Origin: Chitinophagaceae bacterium
GTDB lineage: Bacteria; Bacteroidota; Bacteroidia; Chitinophagales; Chitinophagaceae
Assembly (NCBI GenBank): GCA_021738605.1
Contig: JAIPBY010000120.1
Span: 1 to 7,578 of the forward strand
Length of the DNA stretch: 7,578 nt
Direction: 5' to 3'
The notes under the pieces were generated by a model that was given only the letters and a program-made list of their open reading frames with translations, had not been told where the DNA came from and ran no database searches. A program made the position numbers and the translations under genes. Every line of letters starts with the position of its first letter. Position 1 is the stretch's first letter. Positions 6,565-7,578 of this stretch are shown here, one piece after another.

Positions 6565-7578
6565 ATGAAAAAGCTAACGCTTATCCTAACCATGCTCTGT
6601 ACTTCCTGGTTGTTGGGTTTTGCCCAGCAATCTAGAATCAGCGGAAAGGTGACCAGCAGCGAGGGGGGAACACCTGCAGAAGGTGTTTCCGTTCTTGTCA
6701 AGGGCACCAAAAAGGGTACCAGAACCAATTCCGCAGGTGAATTTACCATCAACGCTTCCACCGGACAAACCATCGTTCTTTCCGGCATTGGCTTTGCCTC
6801 AAAGGAGGTAGTGGTCAATGGCAATCAGTTGGACATAACGCTTGCTTCCACTTCTTCTAGCCTCAATGAAGTAGTCGTGGTGGGATATGGTACACAGAAA
6901 AAAGCCAATCTTACCGGATCGGTTGTGGCCCTTAAGCAAGAGGACCTCCTCAAGCGTCAGGTAGCCACTGCAAGCAACCTTTTGCAAGGTCTTGCACCAG
7001 GTGTTACCGTTACCCAACAATCAGGACGGCCCGGTGCTGATGGTGCCTCCATCCGGATTCGTGGTTTGAGTTCCATTTATGCTGGTCAAAGTCCATTGAT
7101 CATGGTTGATGGAGTTGTGTCAAGCCTGGATGCCATTGATCCCAATGCCATTGAAAGCATTACCATCCTCAAAGATGCAGCATCAACCGCCATATATGGA
7201 ACACGCGCAGCCAATGGTGTTGTATTGGTAAAAACCATTCGTGCAAAGGGTAAAGGCGTCAAGGTGAGCTACAACAGTTTTGTTTCCAAACAGATTGCAA
7301 CTGCGATGCCGGAAAGGACAACTGCCATTGAACACATGGAATTGAGCAATGTGGCCGAGCAAAACAGAACAGGAAACCCAGCCTCATTCCTTTTCCAGCA
7401 GCCATTGATTGACAAATACAAGACCACAAAGGCGAACAACCTTGATGTGATTGACAACGACTGGGTGGACCTTCTTTTCACCAATTCTGCATTGATGCAG
7501 AACCATAACGTAACGCTTAACTCGGGTGGGGAAAATACCAATGTATTCACCTCCGTTACTTATCTGGATCAGCAGGGC
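6565..7578 (+). CDS. Second SusC/RagA-family TonB-dependent receptor, N-terminal part (cut by right window edge)
   Basis: The frame from the ATG at 6565 is open for 338 codons to the window end, so only about a third of a usual SusC is present. Residues 1-20 are a signal peptide (MKKLTLILTML, hydrophobic core, FA before Gln21). Residues about 24-95 are a carboxypeptidase-regulatory-like domain (RISGKVTSSEGGTPAEGVSV, NSAGEFTINAS, LSGIGF). The TonB box is near 100-109 (LNEVVVVGYG). The plug spans about 112-226, with IRIRGLSSI, PLIMVDGVV (177-185) and IDPNAIESITILKDAAST from 191. The barrel then begins. The plug has VLVKTIRAKGKG where many family members have 'VLVTTKRGK'. It differs in TonB box and plug from the receptor at 445-3465, so it is not a recent duplicate. 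A SusD partner is expected just beyond the edge. It probably shares a transcript with the epimerase. Confidence 0.94.
   Translation, partial: MKKLTLILTMLCTSWLLGFAQQSRISGKVTSSEGGTPAEGVSVLVKGTKKGTRTNSAGEFTINASTGQTIVLSGIGFASKEVVVNGNQLDITLASTSSSLNEVVVVGYGTQKKANLTGSVVALKQEDLLKRQVATASNLLQGLAPGVTVTQQSGRPGADGASIRIRGLSSIYAGQSPLIMVDGVVSSLDAIDPNAIESITILKDAASTAIYGTRAANGVVLVKTIRAKGKGVKVSYNSFVSKQIATAMPERTTAIEHMELSNVAEQNRTGNPASFLFQQPLIDKYKTTKANNLDVIDNDWVDLLFTNSALMQNHNVTLNSGGENTNVFTSVTYLDQQG

Noticed and set aside
6534..7550. Minus-strand open frames over the right end of the window
   Set aside because: They are antisense to an uninterrupted frame with signal peptide, TonB box and plug motifs of a SusC receptor.

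Overview
The window comes from a member of the Bacteroidota, most likely a Chitinophagaceae or Sphingobacteriia-like lineage. The evidence is tandem SusC/RagA-type TonB-dependent receptors with N-terminal carboxypeptidase-regulatory-like domains, a SusD/RagB lipoprotein, AT-rich intergenic DNA, and start regions that lack Shine-Dalgarno sequences. The lineage call rests on gene style only.

Layout, left to right. At 1-306 on the minus strand is the N-terminal part (102 residues) of a ROK-family transcriptional regulator that runs off the left edge. It is divergent from a SusC/SusD pair: a 1006-residue SusC-like receptor (445-3465) and a 527-residue SusD-like lipoprotein (3487-5070) separated by 21 bases. 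The very AT-rich divergent gap holds three spaced half-sites forming overlapping inverted repeats (382-410), a candidate operator. The SusCD unit ends at a strong intrinsic terminator (5087-5124). After a 217-base gap follows a cytoplasmic AGE-family sugar 2-epimerase of the renin-binding-protein type (5288-6505). Then comes the first 338 residues of a second, distinct SusC-like receptor (6565-7578), cut by the right edge.

Working model (inference): SusC1/SusD1 import an oligosaccharide or amino sugar across the outer membrane. The ROK protein senses a sugar or sugar phosphate and controls the divergent promoter. The epimerase interconverts N-acetylmannosamine and N-acetylglucosamine, or a close analogue, inside the cell. 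The second SusC, probably with a SusD beyond the edge, widens substrate uptake. The combination fits amino-sugar or sialic-acid use, but no lyase, kinase, deacetylase, sialidase or inner-membrane transporter lies in the window, so the substrate is unproven. No RNA genes, CRISPR arrays, insertion sequences or frameshifted genes were found.
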